This document shows, one piece after another, positions 52,935 through 61,571 of a stretch of 64,000 bases of DNA. The translations under genes were made by a program, and so were the position numbers. The notes under the pieces are model-generated. The model saw only the letters and a list, made by a program, of their open reading frames with translations. It searched no databases and was not told the DNA's origin. The stretch is from contig NZ_QMKK01000052.1 in NCBI RefSeq assembly GCF_003287875.1, positions 62,001 through 126,000 of the forward strand, read 5' to 3'. Every line of letters begins with the position of its first letter. Position 1 is the stretch's first letter. This DNA comes from Martinezella tropici. GTDB lineage: Bacteria; Pseudomonadota; Alphaproteobacteria; Rhizobiales; Rhizobiaceae.

Positions 52935-53059
52935 CGAGGCACCTGCCCGATCGGATCCATATGGCAGATTTTCTGCCATGCGATGCATTGCAATGTCCAT
53001 CGACAGCCAACCTCCAGCCATGCCAGATCGCATATGGAACCAGCCGGCAGGAGCGCAAC

Positions 53060-54223
53060 ATGGATCAATCCTCTTCTCTTTCCCGTATCGACTGGGTGGC
53101 GCGCAGTTGCCGGCTGCTGGCGGCCACGGCGGCGGAATTTCGCGACACCCGGCCCTTTGCCGGCCTGACCATCGGCACCGGCATCCATCTCGAGCCGAAG
53201 ACGGTCGCGTTGCTGATGACGCTGCGCGCCGGAGGTGCTGATCTCGTCTGCACCGGCAATCTCAACAGCACGCAGCCGGAAACGGTCGACTATCTTCGTG
53301 CTCAGGGCATCAAGGTCTTCGCGACGCAGACCCGCGATCCCGAGGAGCACGGCGCAAGCCTTGATGCGATCCTGGCGGAAAAGCCCGATCTGCTGCTCGA
53401 CAATGGCGGCGATCTCTTCGCTCGAGCAGCCGACACGCCCTATGCCAATCTGCTCGGCGGCACGGAGGAAACCACATCCGGCCGTACCCGGCTCATCCCG
53501 ATGCGCGACAGGCTCGACATGCCGATCCTGGTCATCAATGACAGCCCGATCAAGCAATTCGCCGAAAACAAGCATGCCGTCGGCCAGAGCCTGTTCGAGA
53601 GCTATCTGCGTTTCACCAATCGCTCCACCAATGGCAAGCGCGTCACCGTCTTCGGCTATGGCGCCTGCGGCAAGGGCACGGCGGCGTGTTTTCGCAACGC
53701 CTTTTCCACGGTCAGCGTTGTCGATATCGATCCGGTTACGACGCTTGAGGCACATCTCGATGGCTTCTCGACGCCATTGCGCGAGGTAGCGATCCGCTCC
53801 GCCGATATCCTGATCACCGTTACCGGCTATCCAGATATCATCGCCGCAACTGATCTGCCTTTGATCAGGGACGGCGCGATCCTGATGAATGGCGGTCACT
53901 TCCCGCATGAGATCGATGCCGAAGGCTTCCGCAACAGCCCGGACGTCGCCGGTACCGACCGCTACGAAGCCGAGCAGATCGAGACGGTGCGTATGCGTGA
54001 CGGCCGCACCTTCCATATTCTCGGCGGTGGCCACATGGCCAATCTGGCCGGGCCGCGTCCGTTGGGCAATACCATCGAATCCATGGATCTCGGATTTACG
54101 CTGCAGGCCCGTTGCCTGGAGCGGGTCGCCAAGGGCGGCCTCGGCGGCGAAGCCTGCGTCATTCCCGTTCCGGCCGATATCGACGCCTTGGTCGCCTCCG
54201 CCTATCTCGATCTGGCGCGCTAG
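53060..54223 (+). CDS. S-adenosylhomocysteine hydrolase-like protein with altered active site
   Basis: A 387-residue relative of adenosylhomocysteinase, about 80 residues shorter than the alphaproteobacterial housekeeping enzyme. Recognisable parts: GIHLEPKTVALLMTLRAGGA, LLDNGGDLFARA, LLGGTEETTSGRTRL, INDSPIKQFAENKHAVGQS, VTVFGYGACGKGTAACF (NAD loop) and NGGHFPHEIDAEGF. Compared with the classical enzyme from memory, DDGGD is DNGGD (Asp to Asn115), the lysine of NDSxxK is kept (Lys165), the next catalytic Asp appears as Glu169 and the following Cys as Val174. The usual C-terminal dimer tail is absent. NAD binding is likely, SAH hydrolysis uncertain. AGGAG decides ATG 53060. Confidence 0.8.
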   Translation: MDQSSSLSRIDWVARSCRLLAATAAEFRDTRPFAGLTIGTGIHLEPKTVALLMTLRAGGADLVCTGNLNSTQPETVDYLRAQGIKVFATQTRDPEEHGASLDAILAEKPDLLLDNGGDLFARAADTPYANLLGGTEETTSGRTRLIPMRDRLDMPILVINDSPIKQFAENKHAVGQSLFESYLRFTNRSTNGKRVTVFGYGACGKGTAACFRNAFSTVSVVDIDPVTTLEAHLDGFSTPLREVAIRSADILITVTGYPDIIAATDLPLIRDGAILMNGGHFPHEIDAEGFRNSPDVAGTDRYEAEQIETVRMRDGRTFHILGGGHMANLAGPRPLGNTIESMDLGFTLQARCLERVAKGGLGGEACVIPVPADIDALVASAYLDLAR

Positions 54224-54322
54224 AACGGTTCAGCTTTTCACGGAATCTCTGAACCGCTCTATCTCTTTGTTGTCTCGCAATTCCGGACGGAAAACCGCTA
54301 CGCACTTGTCCTGGAATTGCGC
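54222..54322. repeat. Composite rhizobial intergenic repeat
   Basis: AGAACGGTTCAG (54222-54233) pairs with CTGAACCGCTCT (54249-54260) with one mismatch. A second hairpin has arms GCAATTCC (54277-54284) and GGAATTGC (54313-54320) around a stretch with CGGACGGAAAACCGC. The second part recurs inverted at 60113-60157. The repeat fills the whole gap, overlaps the stop codon of the upstream gene and encodes the last codons of the macro-domain gene. Confidence 0.85.
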
Positions 54323-54888
54323 TGAGCATCAGCTCCATCAAGCGCTTGCGGCAGCAATCGGTCGTAGAGCGCCGCCATGTCGTCACCGAAGCAGCAGAAG
54401 ACGATCTCCTCGAAGGCGCCATCCTGGCTTTCGGCAAGGGTGGTGCGGATTGCGATTTCCGCTGCAGGCTCGGCGGGAAAGCGATAGACGCCCGTGGAGA
54501 TCGCCGGGAAGGCAATGGTTTTGAGCCCGCGTTCCCGGGCAAGGCCGAGACTGCTGCGATAACAGCCGGCGAGCAGCGCCTCCTCGTCATGATCGCCACC
54601 ATTCCAGACAGGGCCGACGGTGTGGATCACATGCCTTGCCGGCAAGCGATATCCCATGGTGATCTTCGCTTGTCCGGTTCTGCAGCCATTCAGCGTCCGG
54701 CATTCGGCGAGCAGGTCCGGTCCGGCGGCGCGATGGATCGCGCCATCGACACCGCCGCCGCCGAGCAGGCTGCTGTTGGCCGCATTGACGATGGCATCGA
54801 CCGGAAGCTTGGTGATATCGCCGAGAGCCACGGTGAAGCGTGTTGCGGCAGAGGCAACATCGGAACGAATGATCTCGGGCGCGGACAC
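54298..54888 (-). CDS. Macro-domain protein (ADP-ribose/O-acetyl-ADP-ribose binding)
   Basis: A 196-residue MacroD-type domain protein. The ADP-ribose site is visible: GDITKLPVDAIVNAANSSLL, GGGGVDGAIHRAAG and FPAISTGVYRFPAEPAAEIA. MacroD proteins remove acetyl or ADP-ribosyl groups. The start was set at GTG 54888, preceded by GAGGAG and lying 22 bases after the stop of the LysR gene; a longer frame overlapping LysR exists. The last seven codons and the stop lie inside the repeat 54276-54322. Confidence 0.85.
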   Translation of the reverse strand: MSAPEIIRSDVASAATRFTVALGDITKLPVDAIVNAANSSLLGGGGVDGAIHRAAGPDLLAECRTLNGCRTGQAKITMGYRLPARHVIHTVGPVWNGGDHDEEALLAGCYRSSLGLARERGLKTIAFPAISTGVYRFPAEPAAEIAIRTTLAESQDGAFEEIVFCCFGDDMAALYDRLLPQALDGADAQRNSRTSA

Positions 54889-54910
54889 GACGATCTCCTC
54901 GATAGGGTTC

Positions 54911-55807
54911 TCATCGCTCCCAATAGGGAAGGGGGCCATAAAGTTCCGCGAGAAAATCGATAAAAACGCGTACTTTTGCCGGCAGGAACTGTCGGCTGGG
55001 GTAAACGGCCGAAAGCGTGACATTGTGCGAGCCTTCATAGGCCGGCAGGACCTGAACGAGTCGGCCGTTGCGCAGCTCCGGGCCGATATCCCAGGTCGAG
55101 CGCAGGGCGATGCCGAGGCCGGCGATGACCGCTTCGCGGATAACCTCGCTGGAATTGGTGATCAGCCTGCCCTCCGGCCGGAACGTCAGGCTGCCCTGCG
55201 GACCGTCGAGCCGCCAGGGATCGTGATTGTGCGCGGGGAGGCAGGTGTGACGGCGCAAATCCTCGATATCCTCGGGCATGCCATGCGCATCAATATAGGC
55301 AGGTGACGCGCAGAGCACTCGGCGCACCGGCGCGAGCCTGCGGGCGACGAGGCTGGAATCGGTGAGCTCGGCGATACGGATGGCAAGATCGAAGCCTCCG
55401 CCGACGATATCGACGAACTCGTCGCTCAGCACCAGATTGATTGCGAGGTCCGGATGGGCCTGCATGAAGGATTTCAGATGCGGCGCGATATGCAATCGTC
55501 CGAAGGATGTCGGGGCGGAGATCTTCAGCGTGCCGTGCATCTGCGAGGAGCGGCCGGCAATATAGGCTTCCGCCTCTTCCAGGCCGGCAAGAATGGCGAG
55601 CACGCGGTCGTAGAAACCCTGGCCGGCCTCCGTCAGCGAAATCTGCCGCGTCGTGCGCTGCAGAAGTCGGGTGCCGAGCCTGTCTTCGAGCCGCTTGATG
55701 CGCTTGGAAATGACGGCGGGCGAAAAACCGAGCGCGCGGCCGGTCAGCGACATGCTGCCCGTTGCGACGACGCTGGCGAAGATTTCGAGATCTCCTAAAT
55801 TGGTCAT
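54911..55807 (-). CDS. LysR-family regulator, probable regulator of glcDEF
   Basis: A 298-residue regulator of the LysR type: LGDLEIFASVVATGSMSLTG, LGFSPAVISKRIKRLEDRLG, LLQRTTRQISLTEAGQGFYD form the DNA-binding domain. It is divergent from glcD across 120 bases, so control of glycolate oxidation is likely. The macro-domain gene follows on its strand. Confidence 0.86.
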   Translation of the reverse strand: MTNLGDLEIFASVVATGSMSLTGRALGFSPAVISKRIKRLEDRLGTRLLQRTTRQISLTEAGQGFYDRVLAILAGLEEAEAYIAGRSSQMHGTLKISAPTSFGRLHIAPHLKSFMQAHPDLAINLVLSDEFVDIVGGGFDLAIRIAELTDSSLVARRLAPVRRVLCASPAYIDAHGMPEDIEDLRRHTCLPAHNHDPWRLDGPQGSLTFRPEGRLITNSSEVIREAVIAGLGIALRSTWDIGPELRNGRLVQVLPAYEGSHNVTLSAVYPSRQFLPAKVRVFIDFLAELYGPLPYWER

Positions 55808-55927
55808 GCACGATTATTTCCCGTTTTGGAATAAATGCTTATCATTTGCTCCAAACCTGGGAAAGCGCTAAGGCTGTAATGCGCTAAAAGGGGCTGCGTC
55901 CGACATCGGATGCAGAAGGAGGACGGT

Positions 55928-57367
55928 ATGGCTGAGGCCATTTCATTTCTGGAGCCGCGTGCGGATGTTCTGGCTCGCCGCAGCGCTATCGTCGCCGATC
56001 TCACCGACCTTCTCGCGCCGGAATGCCTGATCCACGAGCCGCGCGAACTCGTACCCTTCGAAACCGATGCGTTCGTGTCCTATCGCCGCCTGCCGCTCGC
56101 CGTCGCCTTGCCGCGTTCGACCGCTGAAGTGTCGGCCGTGATGAAATATTGCCATCGCTATGGCATTCCCGTCGTTCCGCGCGGCGCTGGCACCTCACTT
56201 TCCGGCGGCGCCATCCCGCAGGAGGATGCCGTCGTTCTCGGGCTCTCCAAGATGAACCGCATCCTCGATATCGATTATGCCAATCGCGCGGCGACCGTGC
56301 AGGCAGGCGTGACGAACCTGCACGTCTCCGAAAGCGTCTCGGCCGATGGCTTCTTCTACGCGCCCGACCCGAGCTCGCAGCTTGCCTGCACCATCGGCGG
56401 CAATATCGGTATGAATTCCGGCGGCGCCCACTGCCTGAAATATGGCGTCACGACCAACAATCTGCTTGGCGTCAAGCTGGTGTTGACCGACGGCACCGTC
56501 ATCGATCTCGGCGGCAAGGCGCTGGATGCGGCGGGCTACGATCTGCTCGGCCTCGTCTGCGGCTCCGAAGGCCAGCTCGGCATCGTCACCGAGGCGACGG
56601 TCAGGCTCATCGCCAAGCCGGAAGGTGCCCGGCCGGTGCTCTTCGGTTTCGACAGTTCCGAAGAAGCAGGCGCCTGTGTCGCCGATGTCATCGCCGCCGG
56701 CATCGTGCCAGTCGCGATCGAGTTCATGGACAAGCCGGCGATCGAGATCTGCGAAGCCTTCGCCAAAGCCGGCTATCCCCTCGATGTAGGGGCCTTGCTG
56801 ATCGTTGAGGTGGAGGGGTCGGAGGCGGAAATGGATGACATGCTTGCGAGCATCGTCGCTATCGCCCGGACCCATCAGGTCAAGACGGTCCGCGAATGCC
56901 AGTCGGCGACGGAGGCGGCCCTGATCTGGAAAGGCCGCAAATCCGCTTTCGGCGCCACAGGACGCATCGCCGATTATATCTGCATGGACGGAACCGTGCC
57001 GCTCAGTCAGCTCTCTTATGTGCTGAAAAAGACGGGTGAGATCGTCGACGGCTACGGTCTGCGCGTCGCCAATGTCTTCCATGCCGGCGATGGCAACATG
57101 CATCCGCTGATCCTCTTCAATGCCAATGACCCCGAAGAGGCGGCCAAGGCGGAAGCGGCCGGCAACGACATCCTGCGGCTCTGCGTCGATGCCGGCGGCT
57201 GCCTCACCGGTGAACATGGCGTCGGCATCGAGAAGCGCGACCTGATGCGGCACCAATATGCCGATGTCGATCTCGCTCAGATGATGTCGGTCCGTGCGGC
57301 TTTTGATCCCGACTGGATCCTCAATCCTTCCAAGGTCTTCCCGCTCGACGGACGCAACGCCGCATGA
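55928..57367 (+). CDS. glcD: Glycolate oxidase FAD subunit GlcD
   Basis: With GlcE and GlcF, oxidises glycolate to glyoxylate and passes the electrons to the membrane. The 479-residue protein has the FAD_binding_4 loop VPRGAGTSLSGGAIPQEDAV near residue 75, IGGNIGMNSGGAHCLKYGVT and GVTTNNLLGVKLVLTDG, and the C-terminal cap FHAGDGNMHPLILFN and GGCLTGEHGVGIEKRDLM. AAGGAGG, 5 bases before ATG 55928, decides the start. The stop overlaps glcE by four bases (ATGA). Confidence 0.93.
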   Translation: MAEAISFLEPRADVLARRSAIVADLTDLLAPECLIHEPRELVPFETDAFVSYRRLPLAVALPRSTAEVSAVMKYCHRYGIPVVPRGAGTSLSGGAIPQEDAVVLGLSKMNRILDIDYANRAATVQAGVTNLHVSESVSADGFFYAPDPSSQLACTIGGNIGMNSGGAHCLKYGVTTNNLLGVKLVLTDGTVIDLGGKALDAAGYDLLGLVCGSEGQLGIVTEATVRLIAKPEGARPVLFGFDSSEEAGACVADVIAAGIVPVAIEFMDKPAIEICEAFAKAGYPLDVGALLIVEVEGSEAEMDDMLASIVAIARTHQVKTVRECQSATEAALIWKGRKSAFGATGRIADYICMDGTVPLSQLSYVLKKTGEIVDGYGLRVANVFHAGDGNMHPLILFNANDPEEAAKAEAAGNDILRLCVDAGGCLTGEHGVGIEKRDLMRHQYADVDLAQMMSVRAAFDPDWILNPSKVFPLDGRNAA

Positions 57368-58563
57368 CCGAGTTTCATCCGAGAACGGAGGAGGAAGCCG
57401 CCTCCATCATCAGCGATCATGCGGAGCGTGGCGCGGCTCTCGCGATCGTCGGCGGCAACACGCGGTCCGGCTTCGGCAACGCGGTCGCCTCCGAAGCGGT
57501 TCTGTCGTCGCGCGATCTTGCCGGCACCGTCGCCTATAATCCGGGTGAGATGGTCATGACCGCGCGTGCGGGCACGCCGGTCGCGGAGGTCGAGGCCGCT
57601 CTTGCAGAGGCCGGCCAGATGATGGCCTTCGAGCCTATGGATCATAGGCCACTGATGGCGACCGAAGGCGAGCCGACGATCGGCGGCATTTTCGCGGCCA
57701 ATGTCTCCGGCCCGCGCCGTTTCGTCAGCGGTGCCGCGCGCGACAGCCTGCTCGGCGTCCGCTTCGTCAACGGCAGGGGTGAGATCGTCAAGGCCGGCGG
57801 GCGGGTGATGAAGAATGTCACCGGTCTTGATCTTGCCAAGCTGATGGCCGGCTCGCACGGTACGCTCGGCCTATTGACCGAGGTGACCTTCCGGGTGCCG
57901 CCGAAGCCGAAGACGGAGGAAACGATCGTTGTCTCCGGCCTCAACGATGCGGAGGCCGCCAATGCCATGGCGGCGGCCATGGCCCTGCCGCTCGAAGTAT
58001 CGGGTGCCGCCCATCTGCCGCTGACCGTCGCCTGGTCCTTCATCGACGGCACGATGCCGCAAGGGGAGGCGACAGTGCTGCGCATTGAGGGCCTTCCCGG
58101 TTCCGTCACGGTGAGGGCCGAAAAGCTGGCCGCAGCGATGGGCCGGCTCGGCCCCGTCAAACGTCTCGAAGAGGACGTCAGCCGCAGGCTCTGGCGAGAG
58201 ATCCGCGATGTGAAACCCTATGCCGATGGCACGATGCGCCCGATCTGGCGGGCATCCGTCGCCCCCAGCATCGGCCACCAGCTTGTCGCGGCCCTTCGCC
58301 TGGAGGAGGGCGTCGATGCCTATTACGATTGGCAGGGCGGTCTTGTCTGGATGCGCATGGAAGCGGAGCCGGAGGGCGATATGCTCAGGCGCTATATTCA
58401 CGCGCTCGGGGGTGGGCACGCAACCTTGATGCGCGCCACCCCGGCCCACCGCGCGACGACAGCGGCGTTCCAGCCGCAATCCGAAGCCGTGGCGCTGCTG
58501 TCTGCGCGCGTGAAGGAAAAGTTCGATCCGGCGGGAATTTTCAATCCGGGGAAGATGGGTTGA
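57364..58563 (+). CDS. glcE: Glycolate oxidase subunit GlcE
   Basis: A 399-residue FAD-domain partner of GlcD. It carries AAIVGGNTRSGFGNAVAS-like AIVGGNTRSG, then PTIGGIFAANVSGPRRFVSG and VTGLDLAKLMAGSHGTLGLL, all typical of GlcE. It overlaps glcD. The gene is followed by a 228-base gap filled with a palindromic repeat, and then glcF, so transcription of glcF may be reduced or independent. Confidence 0.92.
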   Translation: MTEFHPRTEEEAASIISDHAERGAALAIVGGNTRSGFGNAVASEAVLSSRDLAGTVAYNPGEMVMTARAGTPVAEVEAALAEAGQMMAFEPMDHRPLMATEGEPTIGGIFAANVSGPRRFVSGAARDSLLGVRFVNGRGEIVKAGGRVMKNVTGLDLAKLMAGSHGTLGLLTEVTFRVPPKPKTEETIVVSGLNDAEAANAMAAAMALPLEVSGAAHLPLTVAWSFIDGTMPQGEATVLRIEGLPGSVTVRAEKLAAAMGRLGPVKRLEEDVSRRLWREIRDVKPYADGTMRPIWRASVAPSIGHQLVAALRLEEGVDAYYDWQGGLVWMRMEAEPEGDMLRRYIHALGGGHATLMRATPAHRATTAAFQPQSEAVALLSARVKEKFDPAGIFNPGKMG

Positions 58564-58588
58564 TGCGGATGGAGTCTTTGGCTGGTTA

Positions 58589-58733
58589 CCCCCTCACCCT
58601 AGCCCTCTCCCCGTGGGGGCGAGGGGACAACCCAATTCTGCGTGGCTTTTCACCGTCGACGATAAAGGAGTTGCGGTGTCGCCAACTCCTTCTCCCCTCG
58701 GGGAGAAGGTGCCCGACAAGGCGGATGAGGGGG
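58589..58733. repeat. Palindromic intergenic repeat inside the glc operon
   Basis: Terminal CCCCCTCA (58589-58596) and TGAGGGGG (58726-58733) are perfect inverted arms. Inner parts include CCCTCTCCCCGTGGGGGCGA and CTCCCCTCGGGGAGAAGG, each a hairpin. This 145-base unit belongs to a repeat type known from many proteobacterial genomes (GCCCTCTCCCC...GGGGAGAAGG). It lies between glcE and glcF. Confidence 0.88.
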
Positions 58734-58791
58734 CTTTGTACGAAGGAGCTAGCAATCGCCCATCCTTTGGCGCGAAAGTAGGGGAAGCCTG

Positions 58792-60111
58792 ATGCAAACC
58801 AATTTCACGCCCGAACAGCTTGCCGATCCGCATGTGGCCGAATCAGAGGCGATCCTTCGCAAATGCGTGCATTGCGGCTTCTGCACCGCCACCTGTCCCA
58901 CCTATGTGACGCTCGGCAATGAGCTCGATAGCCCGCGCGGCCGCATTTATCTCATTAAGGACATGCTGGAAAACGGCCGGGCCGCCGATGCCGAGGTGGT
59001 AACGCACATCGATCGCTGCCTGTCCTGCCTTGCCTGCACGACCACCTGTCCTTCCGGCGTCGACTACATGCATCTGGTCGATCACGCCCGGGCCCATATC
59101 GAAAATACTTACCGGCGACCGCTGATGGATCGGCTGACCCGCAATGTGCTGGCAGCCGTGCTGCCCTATCCCAGCCGTTTCCGGCTGGCCCTGCGGCTCG
59201 CAAACCTCGGCCGGCCATTCAAGGGTCTGTTGAGGCGCGTTCCGGCGCTTAAGCCTTTCGCCGCCATGCTCGATCTTGCGCCCCGCAGCATCCCGGCACC
59301 ATCTACCTTTGCCAAACCCGCACTCTACGAGCCACAGGCGGAGCGGCGCGGTCGTGTGGCGATCCTGACGGGCTGCGCTCAGCCGGTGCTCGATCCCGAA
59401 ATCAATGCTGCGGCGATCCGCCTGCTGACGCGCCTCGGTGTCGAGGTCGTCGTGCCGGAGGGGGAGGTCTGCTGCGGCTCGCTGGTTCATCATATGGGGC
59501 GCGAGGAACAGGCGCTTGGCGCCGCCCGCGCCAATGTCGATGTGTGGCTGCGCGAGATCGAGGCCGGAGGGCTCGACGCCATCATCATCACCGCGTCGGG
59601 CTGCGGCACGACGATCAAGGACTATGGGCATATGCTGCGCCTCGATCCCGCCTATGCCGACAAGGCGGCAAGGGTCTCGGCGCTTGCCAAGGACATCACC
59701 GAATATCTGGCAAGTCTCGATCTTCCCTCGCATATGCCGCGCGGCATCGCGGTCGCCTATCATTCCGCCTGCTCCATGCAGCATGGGCAGAAGATCACGA
59801 TGGCGCCGAAACTGCTATTGAAGGCGGCCGGATTCACAGTGCGCGATCCGGCAGAGGGACATCTCTGTTGCGGCTCGGCCGGCACCTACAACATCATGCA
59901 GCCGGAAATTTCGGCAGAGTTGAAGGCGCGCAAGGTCAGGAACATCGAGGCGACGAAGGCCGATATCATAGCCACAGGCAATATCGGCTGCATCACGCAG
60001 ATCGCGACGGGAACGGGCATTCCCATCCTGCATACGGTGGAGCTGCTGGACTGGGCCTATGGTGGCGAGATGCCCGCGAAGCTGAAGGGCCTGCAGCCGG
60101 CCGCTGCTTAG
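58792..60111 (+). CDS. glcF: Glycolate oxidase iron-sulfur subunit GlcF
   Basis: A 439-residue protein that carries electrons from GlcDE. Two 4Fe-4S sites lie at the N-terminus (CVHCGFCTATCPTYVTLG and CLSCLACTTTCPSGVDYMH), followed by two CCG domains with EVCCGSLVHHMGREE and GHLCCGSAGTYNIMQPE. GGGGAAG lies just before ATG 58792. The last codon (TAG) runs into the repeat at 60113-60157. Confidence 0.93.
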   Translation: MQTNFTPEQLADPHVAESEAILRKCVHCGFCTATCPTYVTLGNELDSPRGRIYLIKDMLENGRAADAEVVTHIDRCLSCLACTTTCPSGVDYMHLVDHARAHIENTYRRPLMDRLTRNVLAAVLPYPSRFRLALRLANLGRPFKGLLRRVPALKPFAAMLDLAPRSIPAPSTFAKPALYEPQAERRGRVAILTGCAQPVLDPEINAAAIRLLTRLGVEVVVPEGEVCCGSLVHHMGREEQALGAARANVDVWLREIEAGGLDAIIITASGCGTTIKDYGHMLRLDPAYADKAARVSALAKDITEYLASLDLPSHMPRGIAVAYHSACSMQHGQKITMAPKLLLKAAGFTVRDPAEGHLCCGSAGTYNIMQPEISAELKARKVRNIEATKADIIATGNIGCITQIATGTGIPILHTVELLDWAYGGEMPAKLKGLQPAAA

Positions 60112-60112
60112 A

Positions 60113-60157
60113 GCAATTGCAGGAAAAGTGCAGAGCGGTTTTCCGTCCGGAATTGCG
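60113..60157. repeat. Rhizobial intergenic repeat, second copy
   Basis: GCAATTGCAGG (60113-60123) and CCGGAATTGC (60147-60156) form the arms, with AAAGTGCAGAGCGGTTTTCC between. It is the inverted relative of the second hairpin in 54277-54320. It directly follows the glcF stop codon, and three bases separate it from the end of the next gene. Confidence 0.85.
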
Positions 60158-60159
60158 TA

Positions 60160-60507
60160 TTAATGCAGCTTGTCCGGCGTGGGCAGGCGATGAGCCTGCC
60201 ATTCGACTTCGAACCGATCGGCGGCAATTCGCGTCATGCTGATGCGGTCCTGCCCTTCCTCGAAGAAAATGCCATCCACCAGGCCGACAATACCATCGTA
60301 AAACGAGCCTTCGACGAGGCTGGTGATCCGCCGCATTTCATGTCCCACTGCAGTAAAATCGACAACCGACATGCATTGCCGGCGACCATCGGCAAACACG
60401 TCGATAAGCCGGGGAACATCGCCGGTGATGTCGACCTCGTAATAAACGATGACCGGCTCCTCGCTTTCCGGATGGATCCAGTCGCATCTGTAATAGGAAA
60501 AGCTCAT
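60160..60507 (-). CDS. Small hypothetical protein, DUF6881-like
   Basis: A 115-residue protein: YYRCDWIHPESEEPVIVYYE then VDITGDVPRLIDVFADGRRQ, which resembles the short DUF6881 family (strand-turn-strand with a WIH...EPV...YYE pattern), and a helical C-terminal half. The match is from memory and weak; no function can be given. It converges on glcF. Confidence 0.6.
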   Translation of the reverse strand: MSFSYYRCDWIHPESEEPVIVYYEVDITGDVPRLIDVFADGRRQCMSVVDFTAVGHEMRRITSLVEGSFYDGIVGLVDGIFFEEGQDRISMTRIAADRFEVEWQAHRLPTPDKLH

Positions 60508-60584
60508 GTGCTGGAATATAGCACATAATCCCCCGCGCCTGAACCGGTTTGGGGGATCGATCGCGAAGTTTGGCCGATCCGGCT

Positions 60585-61256
60585 TCAGAAGTTGAACGAG
60601 ACGCCGAAGTTGAGCGCGTGGGTGAAGACCTTGGTCTTCAGCGTGTCGCCGCTGTCGATCGAAACATCGTTCACGAAGTTATAGTTACCCTTGTATTCGA
60701 CGAAGGTCGACCAGTGCTTGGAGATCTGGTAGCTGACGCCGGCCTGTGCCTGCAGAGAAGCGCCGCCGAATTCGTAGTCGAAGGTGCGGCCGGAGGCGCG
60801 GGTGACTTCCACATGCGGCACGTTGATACCAGCGCCGAGGCCGACATAGGGCGTCCAGTTGCGGGCAGGGTCCTGGAAGCGGTAGAGCGCGTTCAGTGTC
60901 AACATGTTCAAGCCGTCGGTGAACTCGAAGTGCGACCAGCCGGGCGTGTTGCCGAGATCGCCATAGACCTTGGCATGCGAGTAATCCAGCGACACGCCCC
61001 AGTTCGGTTTGTCGAGCTCATCAAGCCACCAGATGCCGCGGAAGCCGAAATAGGGAGGCATCTTGAAGGATTTGCCCGACCAGTTCGGGTCGAAATCGGC
61101 CCCGTCCGATGTGGTCACGTTGCTGCCGGTTGCACCCTGCACGCCGCCATAGGCGGAAAATTGCATCTCTGCAGAGGCAGAATTGGCGGCGAATATGAAT
61201 GCTGAAATAGCAAGTGCGGCAAGCGCCGGCTGCGTAATGCGAACTGCACGATGCAT
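60585..61256 (-). CDS. Outer-membrane beta-barrel protein, LpxQ-like
   Basis: A 223-residue protein with a signal peptide (ITQPALAALAISAFIFAANS, cleavage after ASA) and a barrel built of alternating strands ending in a terminal aromatic (FGVSFNF). Segments such as FKMPPYFGFRGIWWLDEL, FEFTDGLNMLTLNALYRFQD and TPYVGLGAGINVPHVEVT are like those of the rhizobial lipid A oxidase LpxQ, which converts the proximal glucosamine of lipid A to aminogluconate. The identification is from memory. No ribosome site stronger than a weak one is seen before ATG 61256. Confidence 0.65.
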   Translation of the reverse strand: MHRAVRITQPALAALAISAFIFAANSASAEMQFSAYGGVQGATGSNVTTSDGADFDPNWSGKSFKMPPYFGFRGIWWLDELDKPNWGVSLDYSHAKVYGDLGNTPGWSHFEFTDGLNMLTLNALYRFQDPARNWTPYVGLGAGINVPHVEVTRASGRTFDYEFGGASLQAQAGVSYQISKHWSTFVEYKGNYNFVNDVSIDSGDTLKTKVFTHALNFGVSFNF

Positions 61257-61571
61257 ATGAAATCCCCGAATGCCAAAGTGCTGCCATCTAAGCGCGCTTC
61301 CGTGACACTTCTATTGCAGTCATAGGGGCGCAGGCCCGGCTTAGGCGGGAAAACTGACGGTAAACTGAAGGGAATAAGCCGTTTTGCGGCGGGTCGGGAC
61401 GATAAATTTGAGGCTGTAACACTGATGCAACACCGGCATTCGTGTCACTTGGCGCGGAATGGCGCATCCTCCGAGAAACGGGCGTCCTCGATCCGCATGA
61501 TCGATGTCATGCCACGGTCTAGAACGCCCGTAAACTGATGTTCGAATTGGGGCGAGGAGATATCGCTCCCC
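61257..61571. other. Intergenic region between the barrel and L,D-transpeptidase genes
   Basis: No convincing gene. A short minus-strand frame, ATG 61510 to stop 61445 (MTSIMRIEDARFSEDAPFRAK reduced to 21 residues), lies after the transpeptidase, but it has no ribosome site. The rest is the promoter region of the barrel gene. Confidence 0.4.

Noticed and set aside
61445..61510. Small peptide frame after the L,D-transpeptidase gene
   Set aside because: Only 21 codons, no ribosome site and no recognisable motif.
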